From: Eucommia ulmoides
Lineage: Eukaryota > Streptophyta > Magnoliopsida > Garryales > Eucommiaceae
DNA: 64,000 bases
NCBI GenBank assembly: GCA_016647705.1
Contig: CM028335.1
Coordinates: forward strand, 42,039,026 to 42,103,025
Reading direction: 5' to 3'
The notes beneath the pieces are model-generated. The model saw only the letters and a list, made by a program, of their open reading frames with translations. It did no database searches and was not told the origin of the DNA. Position numbers and translations under genes: made by a program. Below are positions 10,466-22,800 of the stretch, in pieces (position 1 is the first letter of the stretch; each line of letters begins with the position of its first letter).

Positions 10466-12811
10466 CGACCATAAACCAAGCGCTTCTTGGGAGGCAACCT
10501 AAGGAAGAATAAATTAGATTCGTCGCAACCGACTTTATTCGGAGGCAAGATTCTCTCGCTTCCCAGGTATGTGTTCTAAACCCTAGTCTTTATTATAATG
10601 CTTTATCATGTCATTTGGATCACTGACTAGGTTGTTATGGGCATTTCTTGTTTGAGTCGGGTGTGATGTGTAGTATGTTTTTAGTATGTTCTAGTTAGTA
10701 TGTTTTATTGTTTATACATGTGCATGTCTGTTTAGGATAGTTTGTGTTATGTGCTGAGTTTTGAAGTCATCTGGGCCATTACCCGATGATGAGTCTGTCC
10801 CTTGGTTGTTTATTGAGGTCGAGCGTAAAACTCATGCATGTATGTTCTGTGTGCTCAATGTTATGTTTTAGTAATAGCTATTATAGATCTTACTTGCACG
10901 AGCACGAAAACTCATTATATAACCATTTAATTTATTTGAAAACGATTATCTATCACCTAAAACTTGACCTCGTATACTTGCGAGTGAAAGTAGCGGCGTA
11001 TTTACGCACTACCAGCGCAAGATGGACGTAATGAAGATGTGAAGAATTTAGAAGGCCTTGAAGAAAAATAAGTGAAAACAACTAAATACTTATATACTCT
11101 TAATGTAACCCGAATTAGGATCACACACAACACTTAAAATGAGTTAATTATATGTGTGTCATGATAAGAAGTGATAAATTTAAGATTCTAAAATGAGATA
11201 TTGTATATGCTCCTTATATGAAATGAATTTGATAATTAACCTAATTAGAAAGTATGTTTTAAAGTATAAAAAGTTGAGTTTTTGGGTCAATTCGATCAAC
11301 TGAGAAAAGTAATCAGTCAATTGAATCAAACAATGAGTTTTGAAGTTAAAATGAGGTGCTATTGATCCTGTCAGTCAACCGAATAAAATTATTCGATCAA
11401 CCATTTGAAATAGTAGCTGAATTGGCAAAGAAAATGAGCACACTGATCCAATCGGTTAACCGAATAAAAAGGGTCGATCAACCGTTTGAGTCAGTAGATG
11501 AATTGGTGAAAAAATGGATCACACTGATCCAATTAGTCAATTGATTGGATGTGGTCAATCAATCGACTGGCTTTGTGCCAATAGTTATATTGGGAGCAGG
11601 ACAAGTCGATTAACCGACCTGTAGGAATCGGTCAATTGACTGATTCAGTTAAGATTTCGGGTGATTTGGTCTCTTGGTAAAAAACTATCCATTTTTTATG
11701 ATTCCAAGAGAAGGATTTGGGAGATTTGAATTTAATTGAAGTATTAACCACCTATTATGTAATCCATATTGATATGGTCCACATATTTTGAGATTCTCCT
11801 AATTTAAATGGTTTAATACTTACTATTTCTATGGTTTAAAATTAAGAATGGTTTGATGGACTTAAATGAGATAATTGAAAGTTATTTTTACGTGAAATTC
11901 ACCTGAAATGAAAGGTAATCATATATGGGGTTTTAGAGTGTAATTCTATGGCATATCTTCGAAAAACTAGCCGTTGGAGGGCTAGTTATTGGTCTATTAA
12001 TATAGACCTACGGTAATTAAGTTGAATACATCAAGAACATTAGTTTTGAGCCATTATAAGAGTGATATTTTTGCTGAGATTTTTACGAAAGATTCTATTC
12101 AAGTTCTTGATCTCAAGTGTTGACTGTTTGGCATCACCGATTTGAGTTCTAATTGAGACATTATCATTGCCTTTAGTGTTTCCCAATGAGAATCCAAGAT
12201 TTATTATTTGCTTTCTAAAATTATATTTATATTGATTATTTGGTTTAGAATTATTAGAAAAATCATTTTTGAACTTAAAAGCCTGAACATCTTTTTAAGC
12301 GATTTTTTCCCGTTTATCTAATTATGTGCTAAATTTGTGCTACCCACATTTTTTATAAATCAAATTTGAATTGCCTCACATTGTATCTATCATGTAGTAA
12401 TTATTCAGGACATTAATTAAGTATATTCGTATTGAGATGGTAGAAGCTCCTTGTGAGAAGATACTTACATTCTTTTTGTATTTGTGAGTTTGAGTGAATT
12501 AAACACGTTTGGGACGGTGTCTAGTTAGGGTAGCTAGGTTTCGATCTTTTTCTTATGAAAAAAATTAGGGTTGAATCTTTGTCCTAGTAAAAAGGTTAGG
12601 TTATTATTTTCTCTTGAAAAGAATTATGTTTTGATTCATTCTGCAATTGAATTATTTTTGAATGATTTGTAAAGGTTCATATTTCCTTGTGAAAAAAATA
12701 AGTGAGAGAAAGTTAGGATTATCTTTAGCCTAGTAAAAAGATAGGGGTTCATCCTTGACTCATGAAAAGAGTAAATTGTAAAGGTTGATTCATTGCCTAT
12801 AAAAGAATCGT

Positions 12812-12909
12812 GAATTGTAAGGGTTTGGTTCCTACCTAATAAAGGAATCAAAGGTTTAGTGAATTGTAAGGGTTTGGTTCCTACCTAATAAAGGAATCAA
12901 AGGTTTTAG
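12812..12909 (+). repeat. 49 bp tandem duplication in copia solo LTR
   Basis: Two adjacent, virtually identical 49 bp units beginning GAATTGTAAGGGTTTGGTTC start at 12812 and 12861. Copy 1 of the LTR (around 6520-6570) has a single unit. Confidence 0.9.
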
Positions 12910-13171
12910 TGGATTGTGAATCTCTGTGGAGCTCAGGAGACTGGACGTAGGCAAGACTAGTTTGATCGAACCAGGATAAATTCTTGTGTGCTACATTGAT
13001 TTATTTTCTATCTTATGTTTAGGTATGCACTTAGTATTAAACACATATCTACTGCGTATAAAGATAATAATCTATTTAGGGAAGTTGATTAATCGTGTTT
13101 AATGAAATTAATTGTTTAATTTTAGTAACTATTCAATTCACCCCTCTCTTGAGTAACTCTTTGGGCCAACA

Positions 13172-13311
13172 TGGTTTGTAGGGAAGTGGGGGTTAATATT
13201 ATGAGGAGGTTGGGATTTTTGTTGAACCCTTTGTTTGTGAGAGCGTTTCGGGCGGATCAGAGGGCTAGTAACGTAAATGACAAAGGTATATTAATTTTTT
13301 TGTGGGGTGGG
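13172..13311. other. Short pre-insertion DNA with GTGGG target copy
   Basis: Unrecognised sequence between the copia solo LTR and the Athila-like element. Its last five bases (13307-13311, GTGGG) are the left target-site duplication. Confidence 0.6.
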
Positions 13312-15005
13312 TGATAGGTGTGAAAAACCTATCTATTTCCAATCTGAATTGGTTAGTTTTCAAATATGTTTATAGTTATTTTTATTATGTTTTAATTAGT
13401 TTTCATACTTTTTGTATAACTCAGGTGTGTGGGTCAAAAAGATAGGAAACTGGAGCTAAAATGATGAGATCGAACCAAAGCGGTTCGAAGTTACGGTGGA
13501 TAAACAAGCTCGGAGGCTAAAAGATGAAATAGGCCCACCGCTTAGGCGTCCAGACCACCGCCTAAGCGGTGAAAATGCAGAGAAGAGCAAAATGTTACTG
13601 ACGGACGACTGCCTGAGCAGAAATTCTACCGTTTAGGCGGAAATCCAGCAGAGGACGAAGAAGGGCTACTGACAGCCGCTCGCCTAGGCGGAATATCTAC
13701 CGCCTAGGCAAAAATCCAACAGAATGTTCTCTAGTCCACCGCCTACTTCACCGCCCAGGCGATCAGACTTAACCGACCTAACTCCGCCTAGGCGAATTTG
13801 CCCTGCACGGCCTTTAGATATTTTTAGGATATTTTTGCTATAAATATCCCATCTCCTCCCCCTTTGGCCGTATCTCTCTTCCCTCTCTTGAATTTTTTAG
13901 CCCCTTAGGCAATAGTTAAGCCGAGGGTTTGGAATTTTAGTGGTGGAGCTCCCATCCCAAAGTGGAGAAGACGGCGAATCGATCGTTGAGCGTTCTTAGC
14001 GGTTTATCTTCGGACGAGGCTAAGTTCTTCGATCGTTTTTCCTTATTTCTTTATCTTAGGATCATGTGAGCATATTTAGCTCGTTATTTCATTGTATATG
14101 CGGCTATGACCCCGAGTTAAATATGGATTGTAGTAGGGATTAACCTAATATTTATAAATACGTTGTTTGGATGATTTCAGTGTTTCGTTTGTGATTGTTC
14201 TTCGTAGTTTGATTGTATTTATCGTATTGTTTGTTTATTATGCTTGGATTGATAAATGGAGAATACGGGGTTTTGACAAAACCCCAGATTCGAATTAAGG
14301 TAAACAAATGCCACGATTCTATAACCCGGTCGGGGTTTGAATTGTGGACAATCGATGATGTGGGGCTAGACACACGCTACCTAGGGTTGTAAAGACATTG
14401 AGGGGGACCTCTTCGTTGGCTCGAAGTCATGTTATATTCCTCGTCTTACACTCGGATGGCGAGGGAGTTTTAGAACGGAGATTGTCGATAGGGTAAATAC
14501 AACGCGACGATCCAATAACCCGGGAGGGACTTGGATTGTGTGCAATCAATGATGCTAGGCGAGACTCACGTGACCTAGGGTCGTTAAGACGTTAAGGGGG
14601 ACTTCTCCGTTCACTCGAAGTCATGTATTCCCCCGTCTTACACTCAGAATAGGTGGCGGCGGAGTTTACGTACCGAGGTTGTCAAATAGGTCGAACAACG
14701 TAAACGCGAGTAAATCGGAATCGAACACGTATTTGTAAACACCTTAATCCCTATACAATTATTTACCCTAAAACATATTAACATAATAGTGTAGTTAATT
14801 TAGGATATATTAGTATTAGTTTAATTAATTAAATACATTTGTTTTTTGCCTAGATAAAATTAGGTCACGACAAATGCGGTATTCGATAGTAACGACAACA
14901 ATCCCTGTAGATATGATAACCCGATCTTAATGATCACACTATACTAAAACTTAGACCTCGTATACTTGCGAGTGTAAGTAGCGGCGTGTTTTTCCCGCGC
15001 TACCA
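13312..15005 (+). repeat. 5' LTR of Athila-like element 2
   Basis: 1694 bp, TGATAGGTG...GCGCTACCA. Palindrome cluster 13530-13800, TATA box TATAAATA at 13839-13846, tandem block of about 196 bp starting near 14309 and 14505. Confidence 0.95.
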
Positions 15006-15011
15006 AGTTTT

Positions 15012-15030
15012 TGGCGCCGTTGCGGGGGAT
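15012..15030 (+). other. Primer-binding site, tRNA-Asp type
   Basis: TGGCGCCGTTGCGGGGGAT is complementary to the acceptor end of plant tRNA-Asp(GTC) with one mismatch, as used by Athila elements. It starts six bases after the LTR end. Confidence 0.85.
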
Positions 15031-15255
15031 TGTTTTGATGTTATTGTCGGAAAAACGCGGTAACGGCTCAGGACTTAAGTTTTAGATAGGAGAAGCAAGT
15101 GTTTCGTATTGCCGGGATTGGTGATGTCGTTCATTATCGATATTGTGTGTAAATGACCTAATTTTATTTTAGGCATTTCTTTGTATATAATTTTTGTTTG
15201 TAGTTTTGTTTTTGTTTCTTATGCAGGGTACGTGCCGATGTTAGATTGACGGGTA

Positions 15256-15450
15256 TTGATGCATCCCTTTCGACGGGATTCTAATCCGTTTATTGTGCTT
15301 GGCCAAGCACATAAGCTGGTGAGGCGTTTCGTTGAGAGATTGAGTTATCCAAAGCAAAACCTCGCTAATCTTGAGGGCATTCTGAATGTCGGGCCGAGGA
15401 CATTAAACCACGCGCTTCATGGGAGGCAACCCAAGGTCAAAATAGGTTAA
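15256..15450 (+). pseudogene. gag remnant of Athila-like element 2
   Basis: A 64-codon frame starting ATG at 15256. Its first part (FRRDSNPFIVLGQAHK) corresponds to the start of the gag fragment at 9560. It then jumps to the equivalent of its last part (SYPKQNLANLEGILNVGP against SHPLPYLASLEGILNQDP at about 10340-10390). Thus nearly the whole gag present in element 1 is deleted here while the reading frame happens to stay open. Not likely to encode a functional protein. Confidence 0.6.
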
Positions 15451-16991
15451 ATCCATCACATCCGACTTGATTCGGAGGCGAGATCCTCTCGCCTCCCAGG
15501 TAAGAGTTCTAAACACCCTTCGTCAGCATCCTTTAATTCCATATGTTGAGATTGATGATTGGGATTGCTGAGGACACTGTCCACTTTGAGTTTGGGGGTG
15601 ATGTGTAGTAGTAGTATGTTAGGTTATGTGTTATCGTTTTCCGTATTGCATATGTGTTTAGGTTAGAATGTGTTTATGTTTTTGTGTTGTTGTTTATATG
15701 TTGAGTTTTGCATTTATCTGGGCCGTCACCCGATGATGAAAATTACCCCTAGTTGTTTTCGAAGTCAAGGATAATACCCATGCATGTGTGATTCTGTGTG
15801 CTTGATTATGCTTTTTGGTAAAAATTATTGTAGATCCAAATTTGCACGAGCACATAGACTCAATGTATAGTTATTCAATTGATTTGAGGACGATTATCGA
15901 TTAACCAAATTCATGACACATTAAGGGTTCTAGAACTCGATTGAGGGAAAGCTTGAGGCGAAATCCTAGGCGAGGTAGTTCAGGAGACGTGATTTAGGCA
16001 GTCGTTTTGTCGCTTGAGCCTTTTTAAGCCTACCTTGATATATGTTTATCCCTCGTTACCCTGTCGAAGCCTAAATGCAAATTCAATTCAGAACACATAA
16101 ACTAATACCATGGCCAATTGAATTCCTTCCAGTCCTTTAATCGCTAAATTTAAAAGCACATTTGAGTGAATCAAGTTAGCCGTTGGAAGGGCTTCTTGAT
16201 GTGAGCGGTTGGGTTTAGGGCGAACTTCTAATTGGTTCGGTATTTGAGTACTCACTTGTCGTTTTTCATTTGTATTTCACACACCCCTTCAATTGTAACA
16301 ACCAAATAAGTTTGGGGGTGTGTTTGTTGAAAAGAAAAGAAAAAAAAATAGAAAAAAAAAAGAAAAAAGAATCAAATGTAAATACGGTTTTTATTTCCGT
16401 TTCTTTTGACAAGTGAATACATTGGTCTTAAATGCATGTTCGAGATTGTTTCCAATCTTCCTATGGGGATTCAAGAGTGAATGTGCCAAGCGTTGAGCCT
16501 TGGGTAACGTTAAGTTAACAACGTTAACCCGTTTCTATTCCAAATTACCCTTGGCCAAATTAACCTTAACCGAACCAAGTCCTAATGATCTTCATGAACT
16601 ACTAAACCTACATTAGTGGAGAGTGGACCCCAATCAAGCTTATGGTAATCCTTAACTCGTGAATTTCGTTGGTGGATAATCCAATCCGATCGTCATATAG
16701 TTATATTATTGAGTCTTGCACTAACACGTTTACAGGATCTAGAATAGCGTTTACCATTATTGCATGTCGAAATTCTAGAACATTACATGCTGTGTGTTAC
16801 CACCTGAACTCGATACTACTGGCGGTTGTTGAAGGAACAATAACTAGGCTGTTAAAAGAATTTAAAACTCGCATGTTGTTATGTTTAGATTGTTTTTAGG
16901 TTGTTTGTTATTTATTTCAGTTTGTGTATTTTTTTCATTTTAGTGTGTCTGTTTGGCTCGAGGACTAGCCAAATTTTGAGTTTAGGGGTAG
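15451..16991 (+). other. Non-coding 3' interior of Athila-like element 2
   Basis: No pol. Contains a purine-rich A/G run (about 16330-16371) and ends in the purine tract at 16980-16991. The frames at 16669-17125 are short, extend into the LTR and resemble nothing. Similar non-coding DNA follows gag in element 1 (10466-10957), so this is a family trait. Confidence 0.6.
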
Positions 16992-18659
16992 TGATAAGTA
17001 TGAAAAACCTATCTATTTCCAATCCGAATTGGTTAGTTTTCGAATATGTTTATAGTTATTTTTATTATGTTTTAATTAGTTTTCATACTTTTTGTATAAC
17101 TCAGGTGTGTGGGTCAAAAAGATAAGAAACTGGAGCTAAAATGATGAGATCGAACCAAAGCGGTTCAAAGTTACGATGGATAAACAAGCTCGGAGGCTAA
17201 AAGATGAAACAGGCCCACCGCTTAGGCGTCCAGACCACCGCCTAAGTGGTGAAAATGCAGAGAAGAGCAAAATGTTATTGACGGACGACCGCCTGAGCGG
17301 AAATTCTACCGTTTAGGCAAAAATCCAGCAGAGGACGAAGAAGGGCTACGGACAGCCGCTCCCCTAGGCAGAATATCTACCGCCTAGGTGATCAGACTTA
17401 ACCGACCTAACTCTGCCTAGGCGGAATTTCCACCGCCTAGGCGAATTCGCCCTGCACAACCTTTAGATATTTTTAGGATATTTTTGCTATAAATATCCCC
17501 TCTCCTCCCCCTTTGGCCATATCTCTCTTCCCTCTATTTCATTTTTGAGCCCCTTAGGCTATTGTTAAACCGAGGGTTAGGAATTTTAGTGGTGGAGCTC
17601 ACATCCCGAAGTGGAGAAGACGGCGAATTGATCATTGAGCGTTCTTAGCGATTTATCTTCGGACGAGGCTAAGTTCTTCGATCGTTTTTCCTTATTTCTT
17701 TATCTTAGGAGCATGTGTGCATATTTAGCTCGTTATTTCATTGTATATGCAGCTATGACCCCGAGTTAAATATGGATTGTGGTAGGGATTAACCTAATAT
17801 TTATAAATACGTTGTTTGGATGATTTCGGTGTTTTGTTTGTGATTGTTCTTCGTAGTTTGATTGAATTTATCGTATTGTTTGTTTATTATGCTTGGATTG
17901 ATAAATGGAGAATACGGGGTTTTGACAAAACCCCGGATTCGAATTAGGGTAAACAAACGCCACGATTCTATAACCCGGTCGGGGTTTGAATCGTGGACAA
18001 TCGATGACGTAGGGCTAGACACATACTACCTAGGGTCGTAAAGACTTTGAGGGGGACCTCTTCGTTGGCTCGAAGTCGTGTTATATTCCTCGTCTTACAC
18101 TCGGAAGAGGTAGCCAGGGAGTTTTATAACGGAGATTGTTGATAGGGTAAATACAACACGACGATCCAATCACCCGGGAGAGAGTTAGATTATGTGCAAT
18201 CAATGACGCTGGGCGAGACTCACGTGACCTAGGGTCGTTAAGACGTTGAGGGGGACTTCTCCATTGACTCGAATTCATGTATTCCCCTGTCTTACAGTCG
18301 GAAGAGGTGGCGGCGGAGTTTACGTACCGAGGTTGTCAAATAGGTCGAACAACGTAAACGCGAGTAAATCGGAATCGAACACGTATTTGTAAACACGTTA
18401 ATCCCTATACAATTCTTCACCCTAAAACATATTAACATAATAGTGTAGTTAATTTAGGATATATTAGTATTAGTTTAATTAATTAAATACATTTATTTTT
18501 TGCCTAGATAAAATTAGGTCACGACAAATGCAGTATTCAATAGTAACGATAACAATCCCTGTGGATACGATAACCCGATCTTAACGATCACACTATACTA
18601 AAACTTAGACCTCGTATACTTGCGAGCGTAAGTAGCGGTGTGTTTTTCCCGTGGTACCA
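16992..18659 (+). repeat. 3' LTR of Athila-like element 2
   Basis: 1668 bp, TGATAAGTATG...GTGGTACCA. TATA box TATAAATA at 17488-17495. It lacks about 52 bp present in the 5' LTR (13701-13770 region) and has about 20 bp that the 5' LTR lacks, both at GCCTAGGCG palindromes. Confidence 0.95.
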
Positions 18660-18664
18660 GTGGG

Positions 18665-19237
18665 CAGCTAAGTACGACTCAAATTGGGCACTACAGACAC
18701 TAGTTGAGAGACACTATTTGAAAAAATGGGTGGTTGGGTTGAATAAGTACTATGGGATTATGAATTAAAATTGGTGTGAAGTAAGGAATTCAAGTTTTTT
18801 GCAAAGGATTTCTGCTCTTCAATCTTCTTTTCATTGTATTGACAACAATGAGTTTAATCTTAGGTGGTGTGTTAGTGATTTTTCTCTTGTTCTTTTTTTC
18901 TTTGGTTTCAATGTTTCCTTCTTAGCCACAAATCTAGAAAATTAGTTTAGGGGGAGACTAATTTAATTACAAGAGTTTATTAAATATTTTTATAGTCTTT
19001 TCCTAACCACAATTCAAGCTTCTCTTCAAATGAATTATTGTTAGGGAAAGACTAAGAAAAAAGGTCTTAGGTTTACTATAATGATTAAATGACGAAAATA
19101 TCTCTATTAGAAGGCCAAACGCAGAGCACAACCCATTTTCCGTACAAAATCATTGACAAATTTTTTAATTTTTTGCGTGATTGAAACAAATGTGAAACTT
19201 GAGAGACCAAATATACAATTTGAAAAATATTAGGGTC
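18665..19237. other. Unassigned flanking DNA with a 60 bp imperfect palindrome
   Basis: Low-complexity AT-rich sequence with no gene. 18994-19053 (AGTCTTTTCC...GGGAAAGACT) is a near-complete inverted repeat that could fold into a hairpin. Confidence 0.6.
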
Positions 19238-19419
19238 AACATTGTAAGATAATCGAATTCCAATGTATTTATACCATGAGAATACTCTAATTTATACACC
19301 ACACACATGAATGATTATGGTTATTGCTCCTAAATTATTGCCTCAATTTAAGCCTATAATTATAATTTATTACAATAAATAGCTATTAGAATTATGGACT
19401 TTTAATACTCCCCCGTAAA

Positions 19420-22400
19420 CTCAGCTAGCTTGGAGAGACAAGATTGAGTCGTAGAAGATGAAAGCGGATCTTGTGAACTCCTTTGGTGAATATGTCCACG
19501 AGTTGATTTGTAGAATGAATAAATTGGACTCGGCGTGTGCCAATAAAAATGCATTCCCATATAAAGTGATTGGTAAGAGCGTGGAACACAGGATTTTAAG
19601 CCATGTATGTAGTGTATTGTAAGGTAATAGGCGTGGTGACAGATAATTGCAACTCCTGAGGCAGATGAAGTACCCATGTTGATTCAACACAAACATGAGC
19701 AAGGGATTAGTACTCAACTTCGGCACTAGATTGAGAGACAAAAGACTAATTTTTGGTAGTCCAAGAGATCAGATTACCCAAGAAAAGACAGAAACCAGTA
19801 GAAGAGTGACGAGAGTCAAAGTGACCTGCCCAATTAGCATCGGAATAAGATGTTAGGGTCAAGGGGGTAGCACTGTGCTAAAAAAGATGGTCAAAGTTTG
19901 GAGTTTTTTTTAGATAATGAAGGGTCCGTTTGGCGGCTATAAGGTGGTGTGTCCAAGGTTGGTTGATGAACTGAGCAACATGATATAATAGCATAGGCAA
20001 TGAATGGTCTGGTAAAAGCTAGATATTGCAAGGAACCAACCAATTGGCGATACTCTGTGGCATTTTAGAAGAGATCCCGACTATGAGATGACAATTGAGT
20101 TACTGCGCATATAGAGGTGTTGCAAGGTTTGCAATCGTCATAGAGAAACTTGCAAGAAAATCAATAATATACGTAAGTTGAGAGAGGTGTAAAAGAGTAG
20201 ATGACAGTTACTTCAAGGCCGATAAAGTAAGATAAAGAATCAAGTTTATTGAGCTCAAACTCCTAGCCAAGAATGGTGATGAACGATGAAACTAGAGACG
20301 GATGATTGCAAGTGAGTATAATATCATTGACATATAAAAGAAGAAGCATTAATGTAGAGTTAGAGCGATAGATAAATAGAGAGTGATAAGATCGACACCA
20401 AGTAGAACCAGATTGTAAGAAAAAAATACTAAGATGTTGGAACCGATCTCAAGGTATTTGTTTGAGGCTATAAATAGCCCTTTATAGATGGAAGACATGA
20501 TGAGAATGGGCCAGATCTATAAAGGTAGGTGGTTGTTCCATAGAGACAGTTTTATCCGAAACGCTACGAAGAAATGCATTTTGCACATCAAACTGGCGCA
20601 TTGTCCACCCAAAGGATACGAAAAGACCAAGCATAATACAAATAATAGTGGGTTTGATTACAGGACTAAATATCTCATCAAAGTCAACACCTAATTGTTA
20701 ATGGAAGCTCTTGGCAACTAGGCGAGTTTTGTACTACTCAATGGAACTATTTACTTTGAGCTTGAGTTTGAAGACCCCCTTACAACCCACAACATGTTGA
20801 TATGGGGAACGAGAGACTAGAACCCAAGTGTTATTCTTCAATAAGGCATTAAATTCATTGGTCATGATCCATTCAGAGACACGATCAACCTAGGTATAGC
20901 AAGTAAGCTCATTAGTGGGAGATGAAAGCTGAGCAAGTAGAGCCTATGGGAGAGGATATCACACTGTAACATCTATCCGAACAAGAGGGTGATGGATGCT
21001 TATACCGATGGCGTGTGACCATCGAATGTTGCGGAGGAACTAGAGAATGGGGAGCCTTAGGGGTAGAAGTAGTAGAAGGATTGATCTGTGAGGGCAGAAT
21101 TTGTCAGCGTTGATAATGATACAAAAAAGTTGATGAATAGGAGGTGGATAACTATTTTGTGGAGCTAATTGTAGAGGTAGCACATAAGCTGGTGGTAGAA
21201 GATGAATAAAGGCCCATGATGATGGGTCTGGTGGAGTGCTTCTGGTGTTAAATGCAAATAGGAAGTGTTGTTCATTCATTGAACATGCCAATAAATGCAA
21301 ACTCTACCAGTTATACGATCCAAACAACGGTAGCCCTTATGCTACAAGCTATAGGCTAAAAACACACATTCAACAATTCTTAGCAAAGTTCATTAGTTAA
21401 GTAAGCACCTAAATGTGGATAACATGCACACCTAAATACACATAGCTCATAGTAGAAAAGACCATGGCCATAAAGAGAGAGACTATGATGAATATCTAGG
21501 GAAGAACAAAGAGATTCGAAAGGACCACTATCATATTCCCTACCACCATCACTTTGAAATGTAGGATGTTGGAAGCAAATTGAGTTTGGACATAGGTTAA
21601 ATTATTATTTTTAAATGATGGAGAACTTCAAATTTTTGTTTCATTAAGTATAACCAAGTAAAGCGAGTGTAGTTATTAGTGAACAACATATAAAATTTAT
21701 AACCAGAGACTGAAAGCATAAGAGATTTCTATACATCAGAGTGAACTAAAGTAAAGGGAAAATAATTTTTTGTATCATAAAACTAGGAGATGTGTGGATT
21801 TACCCAAAGTACGACTCCAACAGAAGGAGTATTTAAATTTAAAAAGAAGAAGATAACAACTTATTAGAACACCCTAAAATGCTCCCCAAGTAAGATATAA
21901 CTTTAGAAAATGGATGATCCAGATGATTGTGCCAAAGTGTAGACAAAATAACCGAGGTAGAGAAAGCGTGTAGGCAAGAAGAGACGGTAGGTAACTTGTA
22001 GAGACCATCCTTACATAAATCCTGATAGAGGAGGGAAATAGATGAGAAATCAAAGATATAGAAGTAGTGAGTATCAAAAGCACAAATAATATAATTATCA
22101 ATGGAAAATTGAGCAATTCAAAGTAAAATTTTAGGCATTGAAAATGAAACCTTTTTAAGAAGAAAGGAAGATGAGCCAAGTGGTAATGTAAAGTTACTCG
22201 TATAAGTTATTTGTAGTTGATCACTATTACCAAGTTGAATAGAGTCAGGGCCACTGTATGGTGTGTACTGCTAGATGAGAGTTGGGTTTCCCTTCATCTA
22301 TACACCAGTATCAAGATACTAACTAGGGTCATTGAGTGACCATTGTGAAGTTTATGTACTCTGATAAACTTGAGGTGGAGGAATCTGTAGGTCTGCAAAG

Positions 22401-22800
22401 GCAAAGTGTAGTGATTCAGGAATGGATAATTGTGCAAATGAAGAGAGCTAATAGAAATTGCGGGAAAAATGACCAATCCCAAGGAATAATTAACATTATC
22501 ACATGGATGCAGGTACAGGAGTAGACCAAGAATACTCGAGAGATTGGAGCGATTGGTAGATGGATGACTAGTGGTTTTTTGTCATTTGTGGCAAGAATTA
22601 TTCTGTAGAGCGACACCAAAATTAGTTTGAGATGCATAGAAGGCAAAAGGAGTAGGAGAAAAAGTGATTTTGTATCGAACCTCATAGTTGAGTAGTTGAG
22701 CACGAAGATTAGAAAATAGTGGGAGTGAGTCAAAGCTCTCAGTAGTAGCAACTAACATGTCGAACTCAGAACCAATGTCGTTGAGAATAGTATTAACCAA
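19420..22800 (-). pseudogene. copia pol relic (GAG-pre-integrase, integrase, RT, RNase H)
   Basis: Piecewise translation on the minus strand gives the copia order. First a LWHNHLDHPFSKV block (GAG-pre-integrase, about 21900-21950; family WHxRLGHP). Then a FTLVHSDVW block and SDGGREYDSGPF (integrase core, about 21530-21750). Then a RQFDVQNAFLRS block (RT, about 20560-20610), YVNDIILTC (RT active site near 20310-20340; family YVDD, here YVND, so one catalytic Asp is lost), and an RNase H block with CxxHQPTLDTP (about 19930-19980) and HIHQRSSQDPLSSS (about 19440-19500). Stops and frameshifts occur every 50-150 codons. Clearly inactive and old. Confidence 0.85.

Larger units (their letters stand above)
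7439..11014 (+). mobile_element. Athila-like Ty3/gypsy element, 3' LTR mostly deleted
   Basis: The 5' LTR is 7439-9315 (TGATAGGTG...GGCCACCA). It is followed after a six-base spacer by a primer-binding site (TGGCACCGTTGCTAGGGAT from 9322), matching the complement of the 3' end of plant tRNA-Asp with a few changes, and then a gag fragment (9560-10465). At about 10957 internal sequence jumps to the last 57 bp of the LTR (AAAACTTGACCTCGTATACT...CACTACCA), so the rest of the 3' LTR was deleted. pol is entirely absent. Flanks GTACA (7434-7438) and GCGCA (11015-11019) are consistent with a diverged 5 bp duplication inside the copia LTR. TATA motif TATAAATA at 8170-8177. Confidence 0.85.
7300..13171 (+). 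mobile_element. Solo LTR, copia family C1 (copy 2), split by an Athila-like element
   Basis: The LTR begins TGTTGAATCCAAGATTTTGA at 7300 and ends TTTGGGCCAACA at 13171. It is homologous to copy 1 throughout once the 7439-11014 insertion is removed: the sequence AAATATAAAGG...GCAAGATGGACG, contiguous in copy 1 near 4750, is split here. Without the insert the LTR is about 2.3 kb. Palindromic words CGGTTAACCG and relatives cluster at 11285-11650. The flanks (GGGTA / TGGTT) are not a target duplication. No PBS follows 13171. Confidence 0.8.
13312..18659 (+). mobile_element. Athila-like non-autonomous LTR retrotransposon, both LTRs and TSD
   Basis: 5' LTR 13312-15005, internal region 15006-16991, 3' LTR 16992-18659. 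A perfect 5 bp target duplication GTGGG lies at 13307-13311 and 18660-18664. A tRNA-Asp-type PBS (TGGCGCCGTTGCGGGGGAT from 15012) follows the 5' LTR and a purine-rich GTTTAGGGGTAG (16980-16991) precedes the 3' LTR. The 2 kb interior has only a short gag remnant and no pol, so it must have been mobilised by a relative. The LTRs are closely similar, but differ by two indels at palindromes. The element is the most intact gypsy copy in the window. Confidence 0.95.

Noticed and set aside
13172..13306. Possible host exon between the copia LTR and the Athila-like element
   Set aside because: A short plus frame exists, but no splice sites, family match or continuation after 18664 could be supported.
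16669..17125. Two adjacent plus-strand open frames of about 75 codons
   Set aside because: They straddle the interior/LTR border of the Athila-like element, have no family resemblance, and the LTR homologue at 13312 does not keep the frame.
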